Origin: Podaxis mareebaensis
Lineage: Eukaryota > Basidiomycota > Agaricomycetes > Agaricales > Agaricaceae
DNA length: 35,888 bases
Direction of reading: 5' to 3'
Assembly (NCBI GenBank): GCA_018524725.1
Contig: JAEUWP010000111.1
Location: 1 to 35,888 of the forward strand
Shown here one piece after another: positions 23,664 to 34,236 of the stretch. The position numbers were made by a program, and so were the translations under genes. Each line of letters begins with the position of its first letter. The stretch's first letter is position 1. Under the pieces are notes generated by a model that saw nothing but the letters and a program-made list of their open reading frames with translations, was not told the DNA's origin and did no database searches.

Positions 23664-26600
23664 ACATATACGTACTTATACGCTCCCCTGCCGTGTGGTT
23701 CAATTTGAATTTGAACAATGATTCAGCCTCGACGTTTGTCGTAGGAGGATGAGCCGCCTAGGGTAAGCGGGCTTGAACTCTCCACGATCAGATTCTTCAG
23801 CTACCGTAGCTTGCATACTCAGAATACAAACACAATGAACACGTATAATATTAATAGGTTCGCAAGCCCATTCTATACGACGGCTTTTATCAAGAGGTCC
23901 CTGGACGGGTGGATGGGCTAAAGAATTACTGTCGAGCATCGAAGCATCTGCTTCGACGCAGCAACGAGGTGTGTCACATGTGTGATGTGCGGACTCCGGA
24001 ATTTTTCCACACCTGCCGCTCGGCTGGACCTGAACATGGTGTTCTCAAGCACTCAGTCAGAGGCACCCGTGCTGGACGTCCACCGTGACAAACTCAAGTA
24101 ATGTTTTTTCTGTCAAGCTCGGCAAGAATAGACTGAAGGATTACACGGTGATCTCGGTACCTTTTCATGGCCCAGGCTGCTTGTCAGCCGTTCAATTCTT
24201 TTGAACAGGGCCTAGGCATCAATGAACCTCGGTGCTCGGATTGCACATTCAATGAACCTCGGTGCTCGGACTGCGTATTCAATGATCACTGAAAAACTCA
24301 CGAAGCCTCACTGTGGCACTCATTCAATCGGAATCTCATACAATACTTAAATTACATTTTGCTTGAGAACATTTGCATTTAATTTGCTCGGACTTTCGTT
24401 TCAAGTTTTTATTAATGGCTTGGGATTCCAGTCCCTCTTGGGTGGCGGTGGTATTTCGCGCGTGCGATAATTATTAAGTAAGTCGAGTCTATGCGGTATG
24501 TATTTTTAGCAATAGTGTACTAACATCTGAACTACACCTTTTCTCGGACGAACTTGGTAAATCAAAGACAGAAGACCAATGCGGATTGGTACTCTACACT
24601 GGTCCTTGTCGATTTCTGGTAGTTTATCATGCTCGTGACAGGCTCTTCGCGGCTTTCGTCACCCTGCATTTGTATACATGCAAACATAACACCTCCACGC
24701 GCCGCCCAGAAACCCTTATTACAAGTAGATACAGACTTGCTGAGAGGCATTGTGCCTTAGTACATGCTCACTGCACCTTAGCAGTAGAATTCACTTGTAG
24801 TGGTATAGATATTTAGAATACAACAACAGCTTTTCGCACGCGCGCGTGATGCATGATGGCTTACATTTGCACACGCACTCTGTCTTATCACCAGTCGCCA
24901 TCATTCACTGACAACGGCCGGTTCGCCAAGGAAGGTGGCCAAGGGTATTGTTTCGCTCTGGTACATCAAGACATTTAGGGTGGGGCATGTAGGACTATCA
25001 ACACTTTGTAGGAAGTACAACTTCAGCATACAGCATAATAGTTGGGGTCATTGAGCTCGGGGGCACAAAATTGAACCATATTACTATACTCCCGCAGAGA
25101 ATGCAGCTGTTCTATCCGCCGGTAGAAGTTCTTACTACCTGAAGTTGGTCGTGGAGCCCGAAATTCAGCAACGGATGAAAATGCGTTGCCTTCATTTTTG
25201 GTCCGCAACTTCAGAATGTTCTCGAATATTCGGACGGCTCACTTTAGTATACAGCATTGTAGGTAGTCTCCCGTACTTAAGGAGCCCATCTGCAAGCAAT
25301 ACATCCCGGCTCCCTACGACGGGATTGTCTCACTAGTTAGCTTAGTCTCGTAGTTCCATTGTCTCGTCTCGAATCATTTTCGTTATTTTATTCTCTTCTA
25401 ATCTCTTGCTCTACGGTTACTTAATCTGGAGGGAGGACTTCAGACCCTTCGACGCCAGACGGGCGCTGGCACCGTTCGCATCCAACCCCGAACTTGCCTT
25501 TCCAGGGCCTCACTATTTACGGGCCAGCAACAGGGCTTTCGCATGAAGAGGGGGAGAAGGTGCATGGTACGTATCGATCGATTCTCAAAAATCGTTGAGA
25601 GTGCATCAAATTTGTGGGCCAATTCAAAGTTTCGGCTGACCGTCCAGCATGATTAACTATGCAATGGACACGTTCGGAACTTCAAGCAACTTGACTTTGG
25701 CCTTAGGAGGGTCAGCAAGCACGGCCACCCACCTCCCTCGGGCCACCAGCTGTAACGGCCCCAATGCTGACCTACTTCTATCTACTGAAACTTCTTAGCA
25801 GTGGCAAGGACAATATCAGAGCTTGTCTAGCAAGAAGCCCATTTTTGTACTTAATCATTAGAAAGTGAAACGTTCTCCACTTGCAATAGGCCCACAGAAA
25901 GCACCAGGCACCTCCCTCAAAGGTGTACGAATGCCCCGCGGATATTAAACAACACCCTAAGAGATACCAAAAAGAGAGGGGTGACTCATAGCAAACGCGG
26001 ATGAGAACCCGAATTGAACGTCACCAAGGAACAGGGGTTGTCACAGTGGCGAGTTATACTCTGTGAACCCGCTGTCTCCGAGTCATACATGACAATCCCC
26101 AATGTCTAACAAAGGGCAACATCTCCACAGGTCTCCACTCAGGTGCATTACCTCTGCATAACCCACCTACCATTCAACATCCTATTCCATGCACCAAGGG
26201 AGGCAAGTAGTGCAAAGAGATCATTAGTGTCCCAGTCTGGAACTCCAAACCAGCCTGGTGCTTCACGACCCTCAGCAACACCAGATGGTTTTCCCATACC
26301 ATATGTCTGTGATTACAACGCGGACTGATTACCATACTTATGATCGTATCCCATTTTCCAATGGCCAGGCCACACCCACCCTTTGTTCACAAATCCTCAA
26401 GCCATGTCTTGAGGAACAATATCCTTATAGGTGGTTTCTTTTTCACTGTCAGTGACCCGATGTCAACAAAAATTCTGTGACAGCTCTACCAATTTATTGA
26501 GGAGGGACTGATCATTTTTCATAAATGTTGTTCCCACGTAACAATATGACTGAATGGATCAGATAGGGTAAGTACTGCCTCCTCCCTCGGGAGCTTCTGC

Positions 26601-27346
26601 TAACTCATCTTTTAATATGCATACAGTAGAAGACAAAAAAATATGATGAATTGGGTATCAACTGAATGTAGCTGGAAGCAGTCGAAAAATGAAACTATTT
26701 GAAGAAATGCATGGATCTTCTGGATGTTCTTTTTTCTCAAATTTTAATAGTACAGGGGGGGGGGGGGGTTTCATTTTATGGGCTATTTTTTTTCCAGTTG
26801 TTGCTATGATTTAGTTCAGTACAATATCCAACGATTTCATTGCATCCCAGTGCTTTTTTTTCATTTTCACATGCAACTGCCAATCAATTGTGGAAGATAA
26901 GATCGAGTATTTTGCTTTTCGGGATTATGCACCACATTTGCACAATTGCTGCACTAAAACCCACTGTCCAATATGTCTTATAAAATTTGCTTGATAAGGT
27001 GGTTATGTTTGCTGCAGGCTGCCCATGCTGGGCTGGCACCACTAATGCCCATCCTTCTATGAATCGTGACTAGCCAGGAGTTTGGAAGCTTTTGGCACCC
27101 AAGTAATTTCCTCCACAATGGGCTATTGCTGGGGCCCCAAGTTTCACTGGATCATGTTCATATGGGCTGGCCACTGCATCATACTTTTACACTTGCTTTT
27201 AGGTGGGAGGCAGTGTTGGAGCTTCCCCAATGGAAAAGACTTGAAAATGATTAGGAACTTGAAAGTGGTGTCAGGTAAGGCTGTGCCCAAGTTTTTCAGG
27301 ACACGACTAAGATCACCATGATGTAACCAAACACCTGGGCAGCTGT
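23664..27346. other. Gene-poor 3.7-kb stretch
   Basis: No coding frame with family motifs on either strand. Contents I can name: a 30-bp direct repeat at 24221-24280, a G14 tract at 26755-26768, and a TG...CA segment at 25751-26045 that could be worn LTR material. From about 26500 the composition shifts toward AT with homopolymer runs. It separates the gene-rich part from the repeat-rich part. Confidence 0.5.
24221..24280 (+). repeat. Two tandem copies of a 30-bp unit
   Basis: The unit AATGAACCTCGGTGCTCGGA plus ten more bases occurs at 24221-24250 and 24251-24280 with three mismatches, followed by the first bases of a third copy (AATGA). Function unknown. Confidence 0.8.
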
Positions 27347-27606
27347 TGTTACAGTCTCAGCTATATTTAGTACACACTTACTCAGTGCACCGTTTCACCT
27401 TATGTTTCAGCCCCTTATCACATCTTGCCTTAGTCATCCACTGACTCATCCCTCTGTTTCATCTATTCTTAGCTACTCCTCTCACAGTATATAAACCCTA
27501 GGTAGAGCACCTGTATTCCCTATGCTTTACCAACTAGTTCTTTCCCCTTTGCTCATCCTCAAGTCTTTGCCTAGTTGCAACCTGAGTTCATACAAAGGTC
27601 ATAACA
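27347..27606 (+). repeat. Candidate 5' LTR of the Ty3/gypsy element
   Basis: Starts TGTTACAG and ends GGTCATAACA, so TGTTA/TAACA form the short terminal inverted repeat usual for LTRs. A TATA box (TATATAAA) lies near 27488, and the Gag ATG follows 112 bp after the LTR end. No second copy exists in the window to confirm the boundaries, and I could not assign a primer-binding site with confidence. Confidence 0.5.
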
Positions 27607-27718
27607 TTTGGTAAAGTGTCACCAACTCACCTTGCAACAAGGAAGGCCCAGCTAGGGGTGTATATCAAGGTGCAGCCAGGTGCAACAGCAGTGCTCAAGT
27701 AGGAGTGAGGCTCAGTGT

Positions 27719-28864
27719 ATGAGCAGAAGCAACATTTGGAACAGTCAAGAAGGAACACCAGTGCTGTACAGCCTAGGACAAACCAGAGAGCCATCAGTGG
27801 CAGAATTTTCAGACATTACAGAAAGTGAACACACCAACAATGAAGAGACTACCAAGTCTGAACTCGAAGACCAGCTAGAAGAACCTGCAGACGAAGAACA
27901 ACCAGAGGAATCAGCAGACAAAAAAGACCTAGAAGAACCTGCAGATGAAGAACAACCAGCAGACGAAGAAGAACCAGCAGACAACAAAGACATTGATATC
28001 AAAATGGCCAAAGAAACAGCAGCAACCCAGCAGGCAGGAGGGAAATCATTGGTCCCTGACCCAGGATTTTTTGACAGAAATAGGAGCCAGTTTGACGACT
28101 GGTGGAGGTCGATGACATTTTTCTTGAAGTTCAACAAGATCAATGATGCCGACAGAAGGGCAGTAGCCATACTCTCTTGGATGAGAGGAGGAACCACAGG
28201 ACAATTCGCAAGCATGAAGCTTGACCAAATGGAGAACAGCAATGACACATTCATGTGGGACATGTTCCAAAAGGAAATAGAAGTGACATTCAGGAATGAA
28301 GGACAACAGAGCAATGCAGAATGGAGGATTGAAACATACAGGCAGAACAACAAACACACAGCAGACTTCCTCATCGAATTCGATGTATTAAAGACAAGGT
28401 CCAAGACAGACGACAAACATGCCATATTCCTGCTCAAGAAGAATACATGCTCCAACATTATCAAGACCATATTAGGATTCCCAATTGAAGCAATGCCCAA
28501 ATCCTACAAGCAATGGAAGGAGACTATCCTGAACATTGGCTTAGGATATGAAGCTGTAGAAACCTGCACCAGATGCACAGGAACCAGCATTACATATGGA
28601 GGAATGGGTCAACCAATGGAGATAGGGAGACAAGTGATGCCTAACAACAAGGCACCACCCCGATGCTTCAAATGCAACGTCATAGGGTATATCACCCAAG
28701 ACTGCAAGAAGCCAGGAGGAAGAAGGTGCTTCAATTGTGGCAAAGAAGGACACATCTCCAGGAACTGCAGAGCACCCAAGAAGGCACGAATCAGGAACAT
28801 GGAGGAGGAACAGGAAGGCAGAGAAGGACCAGAGCAGCAGGGTTTTTCCAAAGGCCCAGAGTGA
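27719..28864 (+). CDS. gag: Retrotransposon Gag polyprotein with two zinc knuckles
   Basis: 381 codons plus stop from the first ATG. An acidic N-terminal region carries repeated EEPADEEQP-like units (about 27860-27990). The capsid part contains FDDWWRSMTFFLKFNKINDA and the retrotransposon-gag wording (AILSWMRGGTTGQFA). Two CCHC-type knuckles follow: CFKCNVIGYITQDC, in which Tyr stands at the His position, and CFNCGKEGHISRNC, which is intact. Gag packages element RNA. The reading frame is open throughout while the downstream pol frame is not. A slippery heptamer lies 18 nt before the stop. Confidence 0.88.
   Translation: MSRSNIWNSQEGTPVLYSLGQTREPSVAEFSDITESEHTNNEETTKSELEDQLEEPADEEQPEESADKKDLEEPADEEQPADEEEPADNKDIDIKMAKETAATQQAGGKSLVPDPGFFDRNRSQFDDWWRSMTFFLKFNKINDADRRAVAILSWMRGGTTGQFASMKLDQMENSNDTFMWDMFQKEIEVTFRNEGQQSNAEWRIETYRQNNKHTADFLIEFDVLKTRSKTDDKHAIFLLKKNTCSNIIKTILGFPIEAMPKSYKQWKETILNIGLGYEAVETCTRCTGTSITYGGMGQPMEIGRQVMPNNKAPPRCFKCNVIGYITQDCKKPGGRRCFNCGKEGHISRNCRAPKKARIRNMEEEQEGREGPEQQGFSKGPE
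28840..28846 (+). promoter_or_regulatory. -1 ribosomal frameshift heptamer GGGTTTT
   Basis: In the Gag frame the bases read G GGT TTT, an exact X XXY YYZ slippery site. Gag and protease/RT are in different frames related by a -1 shift, and the two frames overlap here (the pol frame is open from 28663 to 28971). The Gag stop is at 28862-28864. I did not identify a downstream pseudoknot. Confidence 0.6.
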
Positions 28865-29618
28865 GTGTGAACTCTCGAGCCACTGTATTTAAAGCTTCTT
28901 CTAGACAATCATACACAATTCCCCAAAGAAGAAGTGGAGCACGAGAACTCTTTGTGAAACCAAAGGTTTGAACACCCAGAAACAAGCAATGGAGACCGAC
29001 GACACTGGTCGATTCTGGATGCACACACACTTGCATTGCCAAGAAAGCAGTCAAGGAACAAGAGATACTGACAAAAAAGTTAGAGAAACCATTCGAAGTA
29101 TACAACACTGACGGAACTTGCAACAAGGGACAGAACATCATGGAATACACAGAACTGGAAATGGACATCAACAGACACAAGGAGCAACTAGCAGCGGTCG
29201 TCTCACACATCAATTCAGCAGATATATTCCTGGGACATGATTGGCTAGCACAACACAACCCCGAGGTCAACTGGAACAACAGACAAATCAGATTCACAAG
29301 ATGCCCACCAGAATGCAAAATTGAGCATGAAACTATTGACATACCAAGGCTAAGAAGAAATGGTACACAAGAAGAAAAGACACCAGACAAGACAAAAGAA
29401 ACTGACCTACCAGAATACATCTGAGCCTACACACATCTGTTCAACAAACAGAACTTCGACAAGCTACCAGATCACACAGAATGGGACCATGAGATCAACC
29501 TTACCAAGGAAAGCCCACGAGAACTACCAGCCAAGGTGTACCCCATGACAGTCAAAGAGAAGGATGAACTCCACAAATTCATCGAGGAAAATCTCACATC
29601 AGGACGAATCTGCAGGTA
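28848..29618 (+). pseudogene. Pol remnant: protease and N-terminal RT, with in-frame stops
   Basis: Read in the -1 frame relative to Gag. The protease active site DSG is at 29011-29019 (LVDSGCTHTCIAKK), and FLGHDWLAQHNPEVNW gives the second conserved strand. The frame has TGA codons at 28969-28971 and 29422-29424, and a terminal TAG near 29618. Reading past the second TGA continues in family-like sequence (HLFNKQNFDKLPDHTEWDHE), so the stops are late mutations. The RT is cut off before its palm motifs. Confidence 0.8.
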
Positions 29619-29808
29619 GTCAACCTACAGTGTAGTGAGTGACTTGCTCCAGTGAGGCCATACAATGTAATGAGTGAGACAGGACCAGTGGGCCCACTGG
29701 CCATACAACAGGGCTCTACTGAGATATACCCAGTAGGAATTTGCGATGGGCAATCATAAGAAAGTATTGCACCATTATAGCCCAACAGGCATTACCACTT
29801 TGGCACTA

Positions 29809-30007
29809 CACTGGTACATTATGCAGGCACTGGCACATTATGCAGGGCACCAGCACAATGCACAGGCACCAGCACCAGCACATTGCACAGGGGCCAGCAC
29901 AGTGCACAGGCACCAGCATATTGTGCAGGGCACTGGCACAGTGCACAGGCACTGGCATATTGTGCAGGGCACCGGCACAGTGCACAGGCACCAGCACATG
30001 GTGCAGA
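29809..30007 (+). repeat. Minisatellite of 18-20-bp GCAC(T/C)GGCAC-type units
   Basis: Roughly ten imperfect head-to-tail units of the form CACYRGCAYANTGYRCAGG. Alternating subtypes (…ACAGTGCACAGG and …ATATTGTGCAGGG) suggest a higher-order 38-bp period. It follows directly on the truncated retroelement. The array is open in several frames on both strands simply because its unit lacks stops; I do not call it coding. Confidence 0.85.
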
Positions 30008-30101
30008 CAATGGCATGAAACCCGGTGCAAGACTGGCATTCATATTACACTGAACATCGAATGAAATGAAGTGATAGTGTAAATGGAATTTAATGTACAA
30101 T

Positions 30102-31054
30102 TTATGTAAGGTCTACATCAATATCAGCTTCTGGATCATAGGATTGACCCATGTTCTGTGAAGTGTGGTTGTCGATGTCAAGGATCTTTTTCATGATGTC
30201 CTCTTCAGCAAGGGTATCGGCTTGTTGATGGATCTCTAGGATGGAATTCGTCACATTCTCAATTGCCCAGAGCTTCTGTGCCTTGGCATGATATAGGCGA
30301 TGGGAGGCATCCTTGTAGCTCAACCCATACCGCTGTTGCAGTGCTTGAATTTCTGCATGGAGAGCAAGGAGTTCATGCTCTGTCAGGCCCTAAAATGAGG
30401 CAGGTTATTATGGACTAAATGACAGATGAAGAGCAAGTACGGACCAGCACCACCGGTGCCATGATTTTACTGGCATTAATTCGATTAAAAGGAAGTACCT
30501 GTCAGGACTGTGGCTGATGTGGGATGCATGGCAATAAGTATGGAATAAGGAAAACTTTCAAGAGGGCACCAAAGCCACTGGCTTGAAACCAGCACTGGGA
30601 TGGCACTCAACCGGCATCTGAAACTAAACTGGGACACAACTGGGCATTCAAGGCGGCACTCAACTGGCATCTGAAACATCACTCTAACTCAACTGGGATA
30701 CAACTGCCACTTAGGTGGGATTCAACCAGAATCCAAGTGCCCCCTTGCTGGCATTTAACCGGCACGTAGCATGGCACACAATTCATAATGAGCACCAGCA
30801 AGGGGAAAATCACTGGCACAATGTGACATATGGAGAGAACAAAAAATGTTTGGGTAGGAACTTACACTGCTGGGAGCATTGTCAACATCAAGAGACCCCT
30901 TGATTGCCTCAGCCTGCAATGCATGTTCTGTCGCCTCCTTCAGGAAGGTAGGGACCAGGTACCGGTCACCTTGTGGAGTTGTACAAACTGAGAATGAAGT
31001 CAGTGTTTCTGCCGAAATCATCTGATTTTTAGAAGTAGTGGTGGGGGTGTCCAT
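30102..31054 (-). CDS. Small protein of unrecognised family (right-block gene 1)
   Basis: Exons 31054-30866 and 30389-30102 give 158 codons plus stop, joined at phase 0. Exon 1 includes VCTTPQGDRYLVPTFLKEAT; exon 2 includes EIQALQQRYGLSYKDASHRL and then a long charged helix (KLWAIENVTNSILEIHQQAD), so a coiled-coil or helical protein is likely. The tail is acidic (DPEADIDVDLT). The intron is 476 nt, about nine times the local norm, and holds repeats, so either it was invaded or I have missed an exon. It is divergent from right-block gene 2 with only 215 bp between their ATGs. I do not recognise a function; the block context suggests element cargo. Confidence 0.55.
30602..30710 (+). repeat. Imperfect 54-bp tandem duplication inside the long intron
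   Basis: GGCACTCAACCGGCATCTGA at about 30602 recurs as GGCACTCAACTGGCATCTGA at about 30655, each followed by AAC...CAACTGGGA(C/T)ACAACTG-like sequence. It lies entirely in the intron of right-block gene 1. Confidence 0.65.
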
Positions 31055-31269
31055 TTTTGCAGGTGGGTATTGGTGGAAAGGGTTGGGAGATAATCACCAG
31101 ATATTGAAATAACAGTAAATGATCTAATTGGTGATTATGTAATGAAATGCTCAATAGATCACATGATATGTTGAACATTGCCAGGGAAATGAAGTTAAAA
31201 AACTTCGTCTCTTCCTCTTATGAATACCATACAGACCAAAAGGCCCACCAGCACTACTAAGAAATAGAT
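31055..31269. promoter_or_regulatory. Divergent promoter of right-block genes 1 and 2
   Basis: 215 bp between the two outward-facing ATGs (31054 minus, 31270 plus), AT-rich, containing short TATA-like patches but no motif I can name with confidence. Shared control of the two genes is inference. Confidence 0.4.
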
Positions 31270-34089
31270 ATGTCTTCAATTACCACGAACACAGTTATCG
31301 AGAAACTTGAAGCCCTGGAAGCGAAATTCTGGCAGGGTTTGGAAGACGGAACAATCCTAAAAGTTTTGAAGACAAACAAAAAAGAAATGGTAAGTTTAAT
31401 ATCTGTATATTCCAAAGACCGGTTATAAGATGAAACAGGTGGAACTGTTTGCCCATGGGTCAAGTAGTGACCCCGGCATCAAGTCAGTGTTCAAGGACCG
31501 GCTGTTTGTTGGTTCCCTGATCATGGACTGGCAAAAGAACCAGAAGAGTGGAGACTTTCTGGAGCAGCAGCAGGAGGCATTGATGAAGTATGACAAGTCA
31601 AAGGTAAGTCACATTTACATATATTCTGGAAGTTTTCTCTAATTGGATAGCAGCAGAAAACAGTCCCTCAAGCCCCATCCACTGTGCTGGAAGAACAACC
31701 TGTAGCACAGCCAGGACCACTGCCACCAACAGTCATGGGACCAGCACCCACATCTCTGCCAGTGCCCCCAACCAATCCTTTGCCTGCAACCACCTTGCCA
31801 GTGCCCCAGCCCAAACCTGTGCCAGCTTCTGAACCCACAACAGTGCCAGTGCTGGCCCCTGAACCCATGCCAGTAGCTGCATCAGTACCAGTTGACCAAC
31901 CGATGCCCACAGAACCTACACACACACTGGTCCCCCCACCTGAGCCCATGGAAATTGATACAACGATGCTGGCACCGGCACAAACAACTCCAGCACTGGT
32001 TGCAGTGGTTGCATTGGCAGTAACTCGGGTTCCACTGCCTGTTGAGGAAGTTGCGAGACTACCACAAGTCACGTTAGAGCTACTGGAAAATGTTAGTCCC
32101 TCACAGCATCCTGATGGGCAAGGAGTGCCACTGGCATCAGGAGAAAATTTGGCCCCTTCCAGACACTGGCCCCACAAGCCCCCCACTCAAATGCCGGACC
32201 CAGAATTAGCTGGCCCCAGTCACTGAAGAAGGAGAGCAGCAGTAAAGCTAGTCATGCTGTTTCCACCAGTCATTGAGTCAGGGTCAGGATCAGATGATTA
32301 CAATCCGACTTCAGACATAGAGAAGGGGGATAAAAAAGGGAAAGGAAGGGCAATTGGCAAGGGGAAGGGAAGGGCACATCCAAAAGGCAAGGGAAAAGAA
32401 AAAGCCTATGCAACAGCCAGCAAGGAGATACAAATGGAGGTGCCAAGGCGAATGGCATGCAAGACATATCCATGCTGGGTTCCTGAAAAAAGTGGCAGGC
32501 TCAACCATCCACCATGCGACTACTGTGAATGAGCAGACTGGGATTGTCATGAAGCAGTGGGAGGGGGAGCATGTTTCAATTGCCAGCACCTGAAGATGAG
32601 GTGCTCCAATGTGACCAGCATGGAGACACAAGATTGGAGGTGCCAGTACATCGGACCCTCCAACAACATCTTCACACTCCCACAGGGAGTGGAACCTTCC
32701 AACAAGAGGAAGTGGACTGACATTGATACTACAGGTGATGAAGATGAGCTGCCTGCCAAGCACCAGGTCCCAGCAAAGAAATCTGATGGTGCTGCAAGCA
32801 GGGCACCAGCACTGGCACTGGCAAGAGACAGAAATCTGGCACCAGCAAGGGAAAGAAATCCAGCACTGGCCCATTGTATTGTCCAGCCACCACAATCACC
32901 CATCACTGGCCCTTCATGCATCAACCCCCTTAGGAGTCAATATGAACAAAGTAAGTCAATGTTCACTTCACTTACCCAATTCTGCTGACCTTGGGTCTCA
33001 GTGCAGGAGGAAGCTGACCTTTGGGACCAGATGCTCACGAACACTAGTGCACGATTTGATGAGTTCCACAGCAATGTGGCAACCTGGCTCACACATTTGG
33101 AAGGCAAGATGCACTCATTAACTGGCCAACTCGACACAATCATCACCAGGTCCTCAACCCAGTTGTCGCAGCAGCATGGAGATGTGGCCAAGCATCTGGA
33201 AAGGTTGGAGGGGGCAGTAAACCAGCTGACCTGGAAGGTAAGCAAGATAGCCGAGTACCTCAGCCTTGCTGATGACGACAGCTTCCAGGTGCAAACTCAC
33301 CCACCCATCGATGAGCCCCCATCAGTGGAAGCAGTCTTCATTGGGTTGCCCAGTCCCTGTCTCCCCTCTGCTCCACCACAAGAAGTTGCCACCCAATCGC
33401 CAGAACCAGCACTCAATCTGGCACCAAGGCCACCTCCCGCAGTCCCCTCACCCCATGAACCCGCAGCTCCCACCAACCCATTGCCCCCTGCACCACCATC
33501 CCCTACCATGCCACTGTCAGCCCCTGTACCTGCACCTGTGTCCTCATTGCCAGCACCTGAACATCTGACCAGCCCATTGCCCCTGGTGACAACACCTCCT
33601 GCTGGCACAATGCCCACAGCAGCCATAGTTCCCACTGGCACAACGCCATCAGCACCCATCATTCCCACCAGCACCTCCCCTCACACATCTGAAACAATCA
33701 GTGCCGATGCTCCTGGCCCCATCCTGGAACCGGCACTGGCCACCACCCCCCTCACTCCTGCGCCACACCCACCCCCTGCTTTGCTCATGATGCAGGCTCC
33801 TCCTCTTGCTTCTGGATTGTTGCCAGGAGTTGCATACCCATTCATGTATGCTGGTGCCCCTGTAACTCTGCAGTCAGTAAGGGATTCGGCATTCTGGGCC
33901 AATTGGCCTCCCATCCTGCAATATTCCCTGATCACGGTTGTGGGGCTTACACCATGGTTGCCCTCAGTGCCCCTCCCGAATCTCCCTCCACCTGACTCGT
34001 CTCGCCAGTTGAGGATGGCACCAGTGTCCCCACTCGCTCACTTGTCAGCAAAACCACTGGCATCAGACCACATGGACACAGATCCTTAG
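31270..34089 (+). pseudogene. Zn2Cys6-type protein with Pro-rich linkers, interrupted by two in-frame TGA codons (right-block gene 2)
   Basis: Exons 31270-31389, 31439-31603, 31651-32950 and 33002-34089 keep one frame for 890 codons. The N-terminus is a compact domain (IEKLEALEAKFWQGLEDG, VELFAHGSSSDPGIKSVF, LFVGSLIMDWQKNQ). A Pro/Val-rich linker and a Lys/Gly-rich basic stretch follow, then a cysteine array at 32515-32604 with spacing C-X2-C-X6-C-X8-C-X2-C-X6-C, the layout of fungal Zn2Cys6 DNA-binding clusters, ending CFNCQHLKMRC. After it come a coiled-coil-like part (MLTNTSARFDEFHSNVATWL) and a Pro-rich tail. TGA codons at 32224-32226 and 32530-32532 interrupt it; the second sits inside the cluster. 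The splice at 32950/33002 rebuilds a Met codon. A DNA-binding regulator role is inferred only from the array. Confidence 0.65.
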
Positions 34090-34236
34090 ATAGACATTAG
34101 TAGTAAAGTATTTTGGCTGTAAATATTATGTTTGGTGTACATATACATTTCCATTGGCACAAAATCTGCAATGGCTATCATTAAGGGATGGTCACCAGGC
34201 CAGCACCCCACCTCAGAGTCTGCCAGGGTTGCTTTC

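Larger units (their letters stand above)
27347..29618 (+). mobile_element. Ty3/gypsy-like LTR retrotransposon remnant, 3' truncated
   Basis: In order: a candidate 5' LTR, a Gag gene with zinc knuckles, an aspartic protease (DSGCTHTCI) and the beginning of a reverse transcriptase (KVYPMTVKEKDELHKFIEEN). Homology stops at about 29618, before the RT catalytic motifs; RNase H, integrase and a 3' LTR are absent. The next bases lead into a minisatellite. The family call rests on Gag and protease layout and the RT N-terminal wording. The copy is non-autonomous and decayed. Confidence 0.8.

Noticed and set aside
25751..26045. A TGTAACGGCCCC...GGGGTTGTCACA segment resembling an LTR
   Set aside because: The ends look LTR-like, but the flanking pentamers (CCAGC and GTGGC) do not match, there is no internal element beside it, and no second copy is in the window. 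Kept only as possible debris.
27745..28500. A 251-codon minus-strand frame opposite Gag
   Set aside because: It is the antisense shadow of the acidic, A-rich Gag frame, and it is Ser/Leu-rich as expected for such a shadow.
29741..30100. Overlapping open frames of 77-107 codons on both strands across the minisatellite
   Set aside because: The 18-20-bp unit has no stop codon in several frames, so the openness follows from the repeat; no homology-like features appear.
33297..33674. Minus-strand Gly-rich frame opposite the Pro-rich tail of right-block gene 2
   Set aside because: Antisense of Pro/Ala codons gives Gly codons; there is no independent support.
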